IMG/VR virus record: IMGVR_UViG_3300025132_000081
Coordinates: 1-44,002 of that record
Reading direction: 5' to 3' (one strand)
DNA: 44,002 bases
DNA from: a virus
Shown here: piece by piece, positions 5,794-16,006 of the stretch
Layout: each line of letters opens with the position of its first letter
How positions within the stretch are numbered: the first letter of the stretch is position 1
Notes under the pieces: generated by a model
Told to the model about the DNA's origin: nothing
Database searches by the model: none
The model's input: only the letters and a program-made list of their open reading frames with translations
Made by a program: the position numbers and the translations under genes

Positions 5794-8700
5794 TTAATTT
5801 CCCTGCTCTTCAAGAGCTTTTATTTTCAAGCTTAAAATCTCATTTTGAGCCGTAAGCTGTTGCACTGATTTGATCAACGGTCCAATAAACTGAGTGTACC
5901 GAAGCGCCATCTTATCAGTTCCATCAACTACGTTTCCATCAACAAATCCGCCAAAGTCAGCGGCATCAATTCCCGCTGCATCAAGCGACGCTTTAACTTC
6001 TTGAGCAAGCAAGCCCTGGTGTTTTCGGCTGTGAGTCTTGCCCGGATGGACAAGAACTTCTTTTTCCTTGGTGACAATTTGCACTGTTTCGTTGCCGTTT
6101 TCATCGGTAACAATTTCTTCTGTCTCATAAGTAACTGTTTCTGTTTTACGCTCAATGTCTTTAAATTTGTATGACACCGGTCGAAGTGAATTGATAAAAT
6201 CCAGGCCCATTACGGTATCAGTAATGTCTTCTTTTAACCGTTCATCAGAAACTTCAGTGACCGATACACAGTGGACCGCGTCAAACTCATAAGACGTAGT
6301 ACCTAAGTCACAGGTACGGTCACTATGCGAATCGATGCTTGTGACTGACGCACTTCCCAAAACGACGGTGTTTGCGCCGTGTGCCGCTGAGTTGGCCCCT
6401 ATCACCGTCTGATTGTCTGCTGTATTGTTTCCGCCCGTGGCTGCATCGGCACCGATGAAAGTGCAGGACTGGCCGCTTGTTAGCGCTTGTCCGGACCTGA
6501 ATCCCACGCCGGTGTTAGATACATTTGTGCTCGCTGTGAGTGCCTGATACCCGACGGCCACCGAATTTCCCGCTGCACCAGACTCGTCCAAACTGAAGGC
6601 TCCTACGGCCACGTTATTGTCACCAGTGCAGGCCCCGTGAGCGCTTCGGCCTACAGCCACGCTTTGGTCTGGTCCGTTCAAGTTCATAGAGGCGTAACCA
6701 ACAGCCACATTACTGTATCCGGTTACTGCTTCACCCGCATAAGCTCCGACATAAGTTCCGGTATTGCCTGCGGTGTACCCGGCCTTTCGGCCAATCGCGG
6801 TTGTGAGGTTAGCCGTAGCTTGGCATGCGCCCATTGCGATTTCGCCTACTGCTGTATTTTGGTGACCAGTGGTGCAATTTATTGCTGCATCACGGCCGAT
6901 GAGAACGTGCCCATATCCCGATGATGTGTTAAGAGCCGCACCTGTGCCGGTATCCCCAATCAGAATATTGCCGTTACTGTTAGCACAACGGATTTTGTTA
7001 CCAACCACCAGTTCACCACCGGCTGATTTGAGGCTAACATCATCAAGGGTAAACGTGTTTCCGCTTGTCGTAGAAGTCGCACTGATTACAAAGTCACCAG
7101 GACTAGCTTTAGACAAAAACGCTGTCTTGTAAGTTCCGTTCGCCGTAACTGTAAGCGATACAGCTTCATGAGCTATGCCTGTGGTGATAGTAGCAGCCAT
7201 CGGATTATCTGAATCATTAGTAACGGCTGAAACTGTGTAGGTGAAAATATAGTACCTGTCACCGAGAACAGTCCAGGCTAGGTCTGCTGCTACCTGGGTT
7301 AATGTTCCTGCACCACTTGAATGGGTGTAAGTGGCATCCCCGCCTGCATCACTAAAGTCACCTGTTACGTCCCACTCTGCGTGAGAAGAGAAATCAGTTT
7401 CATCTAAATGCTCTTTGCCGCAAGCAGTGTTATCGTCAATGATAACAACTTGGTCCAAGCTGGCATCAACGTGCAACATTTTAGTTGAGTTGCTAGACGA
7501 CATAGTGAAGTCACAATCATGCTTGTTTACGTTAAGCGAGACTTCACCATTAGAACCGTCGCGAGCATTTAGAACGTGCTGGGTTTGGTTTGCAGTTCCA
7601 GCCTTATTCGCCCCGTAAACGCGCACACAACCCGCTTCGTTGTCGTAGGTTTCAAGCCGCCCACCCAAAGTACCGGTTGAGTTCATCCATGCAACAACAT
7701 CACTATGCGTAGTCGCGCCCTTGACCTCTAACATGTAACCGGGACTGTTAGTGTTTATCCCCACTTTGCCATTGCTTCTGATTCGCATACGCTCTGTTGG
7801 AACCCGGTCGTCAGTACCGTCATTCGTGTAAAACGCCATATAGCCTGCTTGGTCTTCGGCTGAACCTTCATGCTTTACACGGAGAGCACCCATCATTGGA
7901 TAGGTATCATTGTTGGGGTTGCCATCGCTTCCAAGATCAACTCGGCCAAAGAAAGCGATTCCTGTAGAGCGAGCATCAGCGGCGTTTGTTGACGTCGTAT
8001 TCATGCAGTAAATTGAGTCTGACGCTCTGTGGTCGAAAATCGCACCCGCTGCACCATTAGGCGTTGCGGTCAAAGCACTACTCATCGTGCTGGTGTTGCT
8101 ATTGTAGGCATACATAATGGGAGTGGATAAACCGCCACCAATTACACACCTAAAGTTTGGTTCCGTGTCACCTAGGCCGACATTGCCATTTCGGCGGATA
8201 ACCATGCGGTTTGACAATGTTGATTCGTCATCTCCTGTCGTCGCAAACCGGATTGAACCCGGCATATCTTCATGGCCAGGAGAGCCATCTACCTGTGCAA
8301 AAATTGACGCAGCAACGGTTTTATTGTCTGCCGTTGTACCGGAAGAAGCATCGGCCCCATACCAATCGATTCGGCCCAGTATATCATTATCCTCAATAAT
8401 CTTAGCGTTGCCATCTGTGGCGTTTCGGGATTTAGTAAATACTAGGCTTTTGGCCGCAGTATCGTCTGAATTAGTAACAACTCCAAGGTCACCGTCTTGA
8501 ACGTGAAACTTATGCTCAGGGGTTGATGCACCGACCGCTGTATTACCAGAAGCATCAATATGCACACGCTGTGTGCCAGCCGTATACAGTCCCATCTTAC
8601 TGCCAGCATTCCGTGGACCTACCTCCATTTTCTGTTCAGAGACAATATAGCGGAGGTTACCTTCTCGGTCTTCGCCATTGCCACCCATGTTGATTTCGGC

Positions 8701-9027
8701 AATCGCGCTGCTGCTGTCTTTTGTTAAAATTTGAATTGAACAGTTTGCATCATTTTCAAAGATAGCAACCGTGTCGGCATTGAATGCAGGGCGAGTGGTG
8801 CTGATTGCTGTGCCCTGAACGTGCAGTAAGGCATCAGGTGACGCCACAGCAACACCAACTTTCGCACCATCCTTGCCTAGCACGACGGTCGGATTTGTGT
8901 CATCCGTGCTGATGCTTACGTAATCCTTTCCATCCGTCGATTCCAACTCAAATGATCCAACTTTTGCATCGGCAATTTTTGAGCCTGATGCGCTTACTAT
9001 TTGTCGTCGTGTGCGAAAACCAGCCAT
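5794..9027 (-). CDS. tail fibre/spike with head-like repeats and C-terminal S74 intramolecular chaperone
   Basis: 1077 aa. A short N-terminal region probably joins the virion. The middle is beta-rich, with repeated short blocks such as NVAVGYASMNL, SVAVGRSAHGA and NVAVGAFSLDE (about residues 700-890), like the left-handed beta-roll of trimeric autotransporter heads. The C-terminus is a peptidase S74 chaperone: SDERLK starts at Ser927, with Lys932 completing the Ser-Lys dyad, followed by SLRPVSYKFK, HQGLLAQEV and a final coiled coil. In endosialidase-type fibres this domain drives trimer folding and then cuts itself off. The protein is most likely the host-receptor-binding fibre. It is coupled by TAATG to the upstream gene. 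Confidence 0.9.
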   Translation of the reverse strand: MAGFRTRRQIVSASGSKIADAKVGSFELESTDGKDYVSISTDDTNPTVVLGKDGAKVGVAVASPDALLHVQGTAISTTRPAFNADTVAIFENDANCSIQILTKDSSSAIAEINMGGNGEDREGNLRYIVSEQKMEVGPRNAGSKMGLYTAGTQRVHIDASGNTAVGASTPEHKFHVQDGDLGVVTNSDDTAAKSLVFTKSRNATDGNAKIIEDNDILGRIDWYGADASSGTTADNKTVAASIFAQVDGSPGHEDMPGSIRFATTGDDESTLSNRMVIRRNGNVGLGDTEPNFRCVIGGGLSTPIMYAYNSNTSTMSSALTATPNGAAGAIFDHRASDSIYCMNTTSTNAADARSTGIAFFGRVDLGSDGNPNNDTYPMMGALRVKHEGSAEDQAGYMAFYTNDGTDDRVPTERMRIRSNGKVGINTNSPGYMLEVKGATTHSDVVAWMNSTGTLGGRLETYDNEAGCVRVYGANKAGTANQTQHVLNARDGSNGEVSLNVNKHDCDFTMSSSNSTKMLHVDASLDQVVIIDDNTACGKEHLDETDFSSHAEWDVTGDFSDAGGDATYTHSSGAGTLTQVAADLAWTVLGDRYYIFTYTVSAVTNDSDNPMAATITTGIAHEAVSLTVTANGTYKTAFLSKASPGDFVISATSTTSGNTFTLDDVSLKSAGGELVVGNKIRCANSNGNILIGDTGTGAALNTSSGYGHVLIGRDAAINCTTGHQNTAVGEIAMGACQATANLTTAIGRKAGYTAGNTGTYVGAYAGEAVTGYSNVAVGYASMNLNGPDQSVAVGRSAHGACTGDNNVAVGAFSLDESGAAGNSVAVGYQALTASTNVSNTGVGFRSGQALTSGQSCTFIGADAATGGNNTADNQTVIGANSAAHGANTVVLGSASVTSIDSHSDRTCDLGTTSYEFDAVHCVSVTEVSDERLKEDITDTVMGLDFINSLRPVSYKFKDIERKTETVTYETEEIVTDENGNETVQIVTKEKEVLVHPGKTHSRKHQGLLAQEVKASLDAAGIDAADFGGFVDGNVVDGTDKMALRYTQFIGPLIKSVQQLTAQNEILSLKIKALEEQGN

Positions 9028-9422
9028 TAGATTGCTCCTAATCTACAGGTTACGTCCATCTTATCACCGGACGCGCCACCTGTGAGTGCTTTAATGCGAA
9101 TGTGGCTATAGTTGATGGGGATATCCAAAACGAAGACACCAGTTGCCGTCATAGCTTTGCTATAGCTGGCATCAGATAGAACGGATGCAGCAGCACCATC
9201 TTCAATCTGCAAGCGTGCCCACGTTGTGCCGTCGTCAATTGAGACTTCAAAGTAAAAAGTCAGAGCAATGTTTCCAGCGCGTGTATGATAGTCAAAGACA
9301 AAAGTCGCTTGGTTCATGCCCGAACACGTAATTGTGTTTGAGTTGTTTGAAGCGTCTAAAAGAACGTCGTCAAGGCCCACTTCTGCGGCAGTGAGTGTCT
9401 TGTGATGATTAATGCCAGCCAT
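9027..9422 (-). CDS. small beta-sandwich virion protein
   Basis: 131 aa, mostly beta strands (QATFVFDYHTRAGNIALTFYFEVSIDDG, split by short turns) ending in DVTCRLGAI. No catalytic motif. Its position between the largest internal virion protein and the fibre, and its strand pattern, suggest a fibre-attachment or tail-tip adaptor protein. The stop overlaps the fibre start as TAATG, so the two are probably made in balance. Family not recognised. Confidence 0.7.
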   Translation of the reverse strand: MAGINHHKTLTAAEVGLDDVLLDASNNSNTITCSGMNQATFVFDYHTRAGNIALTFYFEVSIDDGTTWARLQIEDGAAASVLSDASYSKAMTATGVFVLDIPINYSHIRIKALTGGASGDKMDVTCRLGAI

Positions 9423-9423
9423 T

Positions 9424-12400
9424 TTATGTGTACCTCATTTGGTTTGGAGTCATGTGTGATTGTGGCACCTTCTTAAGCGCCGCTGATTGTGGGTTTGGTT
9501 GAGCAGGTTGACCTGCAACAAAAGACTTGGCCACCGTAGTCATAAATTGTGGTGCCATAGTCGGGTCGTTCTGAGTGCCAATAATTGTAGTCCACGCTAG
9601 CGAGATTTCTCGTGGAATACGTTTCTTAATGTCTTTTCTAGCTTCGTAATAATCGGCAACAATCTCTTCAAAAATTTCAGGGTAGCATGTTTGGAACGCT
9701 TCAACTTCCCCAGGTGTAATGGAGTAGGAGGCAAGCCCATTAGTCAATGCGCTCTTCCAATTTGTTGCCATAGCGACGTGCCGTTCAAACTTAAAAAGCT
9801 CTGAATCAGGTGGCTCGTAGGGCTGCGGGTTAATTGCTGTTAGAGCTGAAGCTGGACCCCGTGGAACAACCGACTGCACGTAGTCTAGTATGGTCGAAAT
9901 TTTAATCTGCAAAGCTTGAGCAGTCTCAGGCATGTCATCGGCAAAACCCTTAACAGCGTGGTCTAGTAACTCAGCTTTCATCGACGGATTAGCCTGAATT
10001 GCATCCAAGCGTGAAGTCGCCGCTTCAAAATCAGATTTGTCTTCGTTGCCAAGCAGGGGGTCTAGTCGACCTTTACCGGCGACAACTGCAAGGATTTTCT
10101 GCAACGGGTTTACAAGGTTTTTGTCAGCGACCTTTTTGAGTTTGCCTTCGAGGGACTGTTTGACGATTTTTTTACGGTCACTTACTGCGCGTTGTAGAAT
10201 GTCGTAGGTTCTAAGGCGTCTTATGTATTGCTCCTCAGGGTTTGCTGCCATGATCAAAGCTTTAAGGGCTCCGGTGGTACCGATAGATGATGCTGCGGCC
10301 CCTTGCCAACCTGCTGCCTGGAATGCCAACAGACCAGGTATAGATGTTGTGCCGTGGGTTCGCATGTCGCCAAGGGTGCCTTTGATGGCGTCTGGCATTT
10401 GAGGAATGTAGTTTTTTGGAATTGGGACGTCAGTGGCTTCTTTGGCTTTGGCCGCAATCTCAGTTTCGCGCTCAAGAGACGCCGCAGTCGTTTCGGCTTC
10501 CAAATCTTTTTTAGTTCGAGTAGCTCGTTTTTTGCCCTCTTCAAAAGCAGTTTTTGCTGCTTCAAGCTCTGCTCGTTTTGAGGCAAATGCTGCGTCACTT
10601 AAGTCTTCATATATTTGTGCGGCGACACGTTGTTGTCCCTTCTCTACAAGATCACCTTTCAATGCACGTTTCTGGGCATCCATTTCGGCAAGTTCTTTTT
10701 CTAACTTATCAACTCGTTGCCGAAGTTCGGGGTTAATGTAATCCCCCCGCATCTGAGCCCTGTCCATCATCAGTTCGTTGAATGGACCTTCTTCACCGGC
10801 AGCGCGAGCACGCCCCATGACATCGTTGAAGTCTAGGCTTCGTGTGCCTCGCACTTCGTTAAGCAAATGCTTTAAATTACCAAGTGTATCTGCATTCTCG
10901 TTAAGATCCTCCAAACGCTTTCGAGATGCTGTCAGCTTGTCGACCGTGTCTTGTTTAATCAACCCTAAGCCTTGCGAGTGTCTCGTGAATTGGTTGACAG
11001 CATTGAAAAATCGATTCTGCACGCCTCGAAGATTTTCCAAATCAGCATGGCCTCTTGTCTCATTTCTTTTTAAGGATTTCCAAACAAGGCTTTGTGCCTT
11101 AGCGGCATCGACAACGTTTTTGCCGCCTTTAGCTTTGGTCGAACCAAATGTTGCGCTGTAGTGCTGGCGACTTTCCATCATCTCTTTCCAGGCAGCATTA
11201 AGAGCAGTTAAGCGCTCACCCGCTTTGCCAAAAGACTTATGAGATTGTAAGTCACGAATTTCTTGCCAGACATCTTTGAGCAATCCGCGTTGGTTAAAAT
11301 CCAACTGATTCATCGAAGCCTTGTCAAAAATTACAGCACTTAAGTCTTTGCGAAGATTGTCTAACTCTTCAAACAAAGCTTTTTTAAGGTCTACGTCCAG
11401 CTCCTGTGTGACCTGTGCGTGAGAGCGTGATTCTTTTGATAGAAGCTCCTGAAGTTTTCTACGTTCAACAGCTTGAGTGACAGTGTTGGGGTAGGTTGCG
11501 TCAATTATGTATTCGCTGGAAAAATCAGCTTTTTTAGCTGCCGCAGTTTTGGGCTTCGTTTCAATTTTATAAATGTCTTCAAAACGTTTGACGATGCGCT
11601 CTTCTACCGCATCTATTTGACCCAGAATTTTATCAATTTCGTTTTCCGAGTCATACAACCGATCGCCACGTTTTGACTCGATAGTTTTACGCAGCTCATC
11701 AAGCCGCATATGCATTGTTTCAATGACGTCGTGTGCATAGTTGCCTGATTCTGAACCGGGCACCATCAAATTGGCCAGTGCATCAATTTTTGTTGAGCCC
11801 TGCGTTGCTCGTTGAATTTCTTCAGTCAAATCTAGGTGACGCTGTGTCGCTCCCACAATTGCGTTAGGATCATCGATGTTTACGAGTCGGCCTACCTCAT
11901 CATCAAAGTTAGCGCCCATCTCTGCTGCGGAATCATCAAATTGCTTTTTTGCAATGCCTTGCTGTTCGGCGATTAACTTTCGACCCTCATCAATATTAAA
12001 GCGATGAGATTCCATTTGTTGGAGCGTAGCGTCTATTTGACTTTGTAAGTCGAGCTTTGCTTTTTCCGCTAAATTGTTAGCGCGTCTGGTGGCTTCTGCT
12101 GGGTCAATTTTTTTCAGTTGCTCTATGAGCTGCTGTTCCGCACGGTCAAATTGCTCAACAATGGTCTGCGCTCTAAACAGGTCTTCTTTAGCAGCAACGG
12201 TAAGAGATGCGTGGTCGTTTACCAACTTACGGTGCGCTTGGTCAAAGTCGAGCATCATCGTCTGATAGTCGACAATCTCTTCATCGATATCTGTTCGGTG
12301 CTTCGTGCCCTCAGGCGTCATTCCCAGCTCTTTAATTCGCTTATCAATGTCGCCGTCTTGTTGTTTCACTAGTCGCTCGGCGAGAAGCCTATGCCCTTTA

Positions 12401-13377
12401 GAAGGATTTTTAATATCACCGTAACGCGCCGCGTAAAGCTTCATCACGCCTTCGGACATTTTGTCTTTTGAGTGCCCAAATGCGTGCCACATCCCACCAA
12501 GAGCACCACCGGCAACACCACCGAACATGGTACCTATAGTTACCTCGCCGAGAATCGTCCCAGCGGACTTCTGAGGGCTTCCCGTGACGTGGTTGACAGT
12601 CGCCTCTGTGATTTGCTCTCCAACCTGCCAGAGGGCAGCGTCGACGGCTCCTTCGGCGGTTAGCTGGCCAACTCTGGCAGCTCGCATTCGGCCCGTAGTG
12701 CTAACACCCTTGAGAAGGATATTCTCACCAACTCGGCGCCCCAAATCCCGAGCAGCTCCACCGCCTGCCACCTGGCCGTATGCTCCGACAATTTTTTGGC
12801 CGACAGATGTTTTTGCTTTTACTGGTATTGAAAGTAAATTGGGTTTTGCGTAACCACTGGTTCTCACGGCAGCGGTCGTGGCCCTTCCAGCCACACCAGC
12901 TCTTACTGCCGTACCTGTAGCAGCCGCTGCTGGTCCGATACCGGCTGTGGCCATAGAAAGACCCAAGAAACCTAAAACTTCAGAACCGTAGTAGGGAATA
13001 GGGTGGTGTTCTTTGAGAGCTTCCAGTGCGTATGGACTCAAGGCACCTGAGCCGACTAGAGCAGCATTCGACAAACTTAGACTGGCACCTGAACCAAGAC
13101 CAAGACTTGCGGCTAAAGCTGCGTTTTCAAAACCAGTGCTGTATTGTTTATCAGCTTTGGCTTTCTCCCACGCTGCGTGAGATGCATGGCGCAATCCAAT
13201 CTCAAAAGCCAAGCGCGATTTATCACTCGGAATTTCAACAATTTTACCGGAAGGAAATACAACTGGAATCAATGAGTTTGGTTCCATTGCCCATTGGTCG
13301 GACAATATGTACTCGTGAACCTGTTCGTTAGGAACTTCTTTAGGGTCACCAGTTTTTGCGTCGTATATCTTTGCCAT
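9424..13377 (-). CDS. large internal virion protein (T7 gp16-like by position and size)
   Basis: 1317 aa, close to T7 gp16 (1318 aa) and in the same place, before the fibre. The N-terminus (EVPNEQVHEYILSDQWAM, then PSGKIVEIPSDK) is a short repeated beta unit seen at the start of some phage ejection proteins. A Gly/Ala-rich, membrane-like region follows (about residues 80-320, with GFLGLSMATAGIGPAAAATG and GGVAGGALGGMW). Then come roughly 700 residues of charged coiled coil with many Lys, Glu and Gln (about 320-1050), and a mixed helical C-terminus. No transglycosylase motif was found. It probably leaves the capsid at infection and helps DNA cross the envelope. Confidence 0.75.
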   Translation of the reverse strand: MAKIYDAKTGDPKEVPNEQVHEYILSDQWAMEPNSLIPVVFPSGKIVEIPSDKSRLAFEIGLRHASHAAWEKAKADKQYSTGFENAALAASLGLGSGASLSLSNAALVGSGALSPYALEALKEHHPIPYYGSEVLGFLGLSMATAGIGPAAAATGTAVRAGVAGRATTAAVRTSGYAKPNLLSIPVKAKTSVGQKIVGAYGQVAGGGAARDLGRRVGENILLKGVSTTGRMRAARVGQLTAEGAVDAALWQVGEQITEATVNHVTGSPQKSAGTILGEVTIGTMFGGVAGGALGGMWHAFGHSKDKMSEGVMKLYAARYGDIKNPSKGHRLLAERLVKQQDGDIDKRIKELGMTPEGTKHRTDIDEEIVDYQTMMLDFDQAHRKLVNDHASLTVAAKEDLFRAQTIVEQFDRAEQQLIEQLKKIDPAEATRRANNLAEKAKLDLQSQIDATLQQMESHRFNIDEGRKLIAEQQGIAKKQFDDSAAEMGANFDDEVGRLVNIDDPNAIVGATQRHLDLTEEIQRATQGSTKIDALANLMVPGSESGNYAHDVIETMHMRLDELRKTIESKRGDRLYDSENEIDKILGQIDAVEERIVKRFEDIYKIETKPKTAAAKKADFSSEYIIDATYPNTVTQAVERRKLQELLSKESRSHAQVTQELDVDLKKALFEELDNLRKDLSAVIFDKASMNQLDFNQRGLLKDVWQEIRDLQSHKSFGKAGERLTALNAAWKEMMESRQHYSATFGSTKAKGGKNVVDAAKAQSLVWKSLKRNETRGHADLENLRGVQNRFFNAVNQFTRHSQGLGLIKQDTVDKLTASRKRLEDLNENADTLGNLKHLLNEVRGTRSLDFNDVMGRARAAGEEGPFNELMMDRAQMRGDYINPELRQRVDKLEKELAEMDAQKRALKGDLVEKGQQRVAAQIYEDLSDAAFASKRAELEAAKTAFEEGKKRATRTKKDLEAETTAASLERETEIAAKAKEATDVPIPKNYIPQMPDAIKGTLGDMRTHGTTSIPGLLAFQAAGWQGAAASSIGTTGALKALIMAANPEEQYIRRLRTYDILQRAVSDRKKIVKQSLEGKLKKVADKNLVNPLQKILAVVAGKGRLDPLLGNEDKSDFEAATSRLDAIQANPSMKAELLDHAVKGFADDMPETAQALQIKISTILDYVQSVVPRGPASALTAINPQPYEPPDSELFKFERHVAMATNWKSALTNGLASYSITPGEVEAFQTCYPEIFEEIVADYYEARKDIKKRIPREISLAWTTIIGTQNDPTMAPQFMTTVAKSFVAGQPAQPNPQSAALKKVPQSHMTPNQMRYT

Positions 13378-13379
13378 TT

Positions 13380-15047
13380 TTAGTTTGCCGGGTTCTCAGG
13401 ATTTATGCCTAGTTTCTCGTAGACTGCCGCGTCTAGTGCTTCTTCTTTCTTCTTCTTTTTCGCTTTTGCTTCTGATCGTGTGCCAACATTTGGCATCTTA
13501 GGTGCGGTGTAATCTGGTCCCATCATTTTTAGAAAGTTTTCTTGGTCCCGATTGCTTAAGATAAAATATACAGCATCAATCTGATGCTTCATGTTGCCTT
13601 TAACTTTATCGAGTCGGTCAAGTTGACCTTCAAGTGTCCCACGAGTCCCAGGAAGTTTAAGTTCTTCTAATTCTCGTTCTTCAGCTCTTGCCGTCGCACC
13701 AGATTTAATCTGAACTAATTGTTGTCCCAATTCTAAAACCTTCTTTTGAATTTTATCAACGGTGGTATCCCACGGAACCATAGCGTTAACGTTGCCGCCC
13801 ATCCAACCAGTCGCAAAGAAACTTTCCATACCCTCACTTGAATCTTCAAGTTGTGCGTAAAGGCCTTCAATTTCCTCAATCAACAACATGGCTGTTACAC
13901 CACTCATCATTTTTATTTTAGTTTGCTCACCAGCATCCTGAAAACCACTACCTTCTTCTCCTGCCTTTGCTAGCTTTCTAGCATTAAGAGCAGCGAGGGC
14001 TTCTGAACGTCGGTTGTTCTCTGACCAAACTTTCATACCGGCGTTAAAGAGATTTGTGCTTATCTCCATATTTGTTTTAGCTTGGCGTTGCATTGCCTCG
14101 CCCTTGATGGCCTCAAGATTAGCCGTATCAATCATGCCTTGATATTTGGACTCAACCATTTCGATCTGCTGAATAAATGCGGTGTTCATCTGCTCACGCA
14201 TAAGAGATTCGACAACTCGTTCGTCGCGATAAGTATCCATCAATCGCGTGTATGCGTTCACTTTTTGTTGTACGCCAAACTTAAGGTTATTCAGCTGTTC
14301 GCGTTGCGCGGCGATATCTCGTGACACGGCACGGTCAATGATTTGAAATGCAGTGTTGGGACCACCCGTAAGTGAAGCCCCAAATTGACCAAGTGCTACC
14401 GCAATAGCAGAACCGAAGGCGTTGTAAGATTCTTTGTAGAAACGCCGTGGGTCAATCTCAAAGTTTGTAACCATCTTGTTTGCAGTGTCGATGGCTTTGC
14501 GTGACTCGTTTGCGGCTAATGCTCGAACCCGTTCAGCAGCAGCAGTAGCTTCAACTTGATTGGCTGTATTTCGCGCCCGGACCTCTTGCACAGCGGCAAC
14601 AGCTTTGTTTTTGTCTGCTTCAAATGTTTGAGCAGCGAACTGTCCTTTGGTTTGTTCGCCAATTCCTTTTTGTAGGTTTTGCTGCTCTTTGCCCATGTCA
14701 CTAAAATAGCTACGGGCAAATTTCGGCATATCTCCTGTTATCGCGCCAGCCATAACGCTTTCAGCTCTAGGAAGCTGAAGCCCCTTGGGAACCTCCGGCA
14801 TTTCCGTTACTGGTAACGTTGTTTGGCCGATTGGATCCATACTTTGCTGTTGCTTCATTGTGCCGGTACGTTCACCGATAATTGCTACAGCTTCTTTTTG
14901 CGTTGGGTTTAATTGGTTAAGATATGCAGCGTCATCCATGCGTGTTAAATCAACACCCAGAGATTGTAACGCCGAGTTTGGAGTAATATTCGGTGACTTT
15001 GAATAGTCTCGTAACACCGAAAGAACGTCTGTTTCTTCTTCCTCCAT
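13380..15047 (-). CDS. internal virion protein (T7 gp15-like by position)
   Basis: 555 aa, helical and rich in Gln, Ala, Met and charged residues, with no cysteine-rich or catalytic motif. A long coiled-coil region spans about residues 130-360 (VQEVRARNTANQVEATAAAERV and onward, shown here in pieces). The C-terminus is very basic (SEAKAKKKKKEEALD). It lies between the 319-aa and 1317-aa internal proteins, matching the gp14-gp15-gp16 order of T7-like ejection proteins. The start overlaps the upstream stop as TAATG. Function is inferred from synteny only. Confidence 0.7.
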   Translation of the reverse strand: MEEEETDVLSVLRDYSKSPNITPNSALQSLGVDLTRMDDAAYLNQLNPTQKEAVAIIGERTGTMKQQQSMDPIGQTTLPVTEMPEVPKGLQLPRAESVMAGAITGDMPKFARSYFSDMGKEQQNLQKGIGEQTKGQFAAQTFEADKNKAVAAVQEVRARNTANQVEATAAAERVRALAANESRKAIDTANKMVTNFEIDPRRFYKESYNAFGSAIAVALGQFGASLTGGPNTAFQIIDRAVSRDIAAQREQLNNLKFGVQQKVNAYTRLMDTYRDERVVESLMREQMNTAFIQQIEMVESKYQGMIDTANLEAIKGEAMQRQAKTNMEISTNLFNAGMKVWSENNRRSEALAALNARKLAKAGEEGSGFQDAGEQTKIKMMSGVTAMLLIEEIEGLYAQLEDSSEGMESFFATGWMGGNVNAMVPWDTTVDKIQKKVLELGQQLVQIKSGATARAEERELEELKLPGTRGTLEGQLDRLDKVKGNMKHQIDAVYFILSNRDQENFLKMMGPDYTAPKMPNVGTRSEAKAKKKKKEEALDAAVYEKLGINPENPAN

Positions 15048-16006
15048 TACTTCTTACTCCGCTTTTTCTTTTTAGGCTTTGTAGATTCAAGCTCACCAAT
15101 ACGTTCGTGCAATAGTTTTAAACTTCCGAGAATCGGGTTTAGAGCAGCGTTGGGGTCGAGTTGCTTTATACCGTCGACTTCGTGAACAAATTGGCGACCA
15201 ACTTTTGAACGTTCAGCACTCTGCGCCATAATCCCGGTTTCATTCCGAACAAGGCCATACATATGTTTTGCGTAAGTTGCCGACTCCAGGTTGTCTAAAA
15301 AGTCCATCAAATCTACACGACCAGCTTCTGGGTCAATGCTTGTTTTGATTCGTTGATCTGACCTAAGAATTACTGCACCTGCAATTGTTCCAAGAGCACT
15401 AAGGAAACTACCAAACAAACCAGCGCGTGCTTGCTTTGCTGCTAATTCAGCTTGTTGAACCATTTGTTTGTAGCCCAGGGAGATGCCTCTTTTTTCTGCT
15501 TCTTTGGAGGCAATCAAACCAAGTTTCTCTTGTCCTGCGGCAGCCATGACATCTTTTTTAATTCCTGCTGCGGCAGTTCTTGTGATGTTGCCAATCATCC
15601 CTGTTTGCTGGGCCGCTTCACTAAACGCAGCCCCTGGAGCTACACCTCTACGTGATTTGCCTACGGCTTGCGTTGCAGTGCCAAGCATTGCGCCCATGCG
15701 CTTTGTTTCTTTTTCTGCTGCTGACTCAATTCTGCCTGACTCTAGCCCTGACAATTCAGCCAATATTTCCTTGCTGGCATCGTCCCAAACATAATCAGGG
15801 TCCAACTCTTCTGCTCCAATCCAGCGTCTGCCGCCTTCACCGTAGATATAATCATCTTGAGCGTATTCACCTGGTTCCAGTTTGTGAAGCTTTCCATCCG
15901 AGCTTCTTGCGTACCAGAAACCGCCTTCATCAGTATAAGCACCCTTAGGTTTATCTCCCAGTGGCTGTGGCTCTTGCTGCTGATTTGGGTCGCGTGTTTC
16001 TTCCAT
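15047..16006 (-). CDS. internal virion protein with C-terminal S74-like domain
   Basis: 319 aa. The N-terminus is Gln/Pro-rich and acidic; the middle is helical with a hydrophobic stretch at about residues 192-213 (ARAGLFGSFLSALGTIAGAV), like membrane-entering ejection proteins. At Ser216 the sequence SDQRIK begins a 104-residue tail that follows the S74 plan: a Ser-Lys dyad (216 and 221), ESATYAKH, ETGIMAQSAERSKVG, QLDPNAALNPILGSL and an end coiled coil, then a poly-Lys tail. S74 domains normally fold fibres, so its place on an internal protein is notable. Position matches T7 gp14. Coupled by TAATG on both sides. Confidence 0.75.
   Translation of the reverse strand: MEETRDPNQQQEPQPLGDKPKGAYTDEGGFWYARSSDGKLHKLEPGEYAQDDYIYGEGGRRWIGAEELDPDYVWDDASKEILAELSGLESGRIESAAEKETKRMGAMLGTATQAVGKSRRGVAPGAAFSEAAQQTGMIGNITRTAAAGIKKDVMAAAGQEKLGLIASKEAEKRGISLGYKQMVQQAELAAKQARAGLFGSFLSALGTIAGAVILRSDQRIKTSIDPEAGRVDLMDFLDNLESATYAKHMYGLVRNETGIMAQSAERSKVGRQFVHEVDGIKQLDPNAALNPILGSLKLLHERIGELESTKPKKKKRSKK

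Noticed and set aside
6600-8900. Direct repeats in the tail fibre gene as a CRISPR-like or tandem DNA repeat
   Set aside because: The repetition is at protein level (short VAVG-type units of a beta-roll head) and spacing and sequence are too variable for a CRISPR array.
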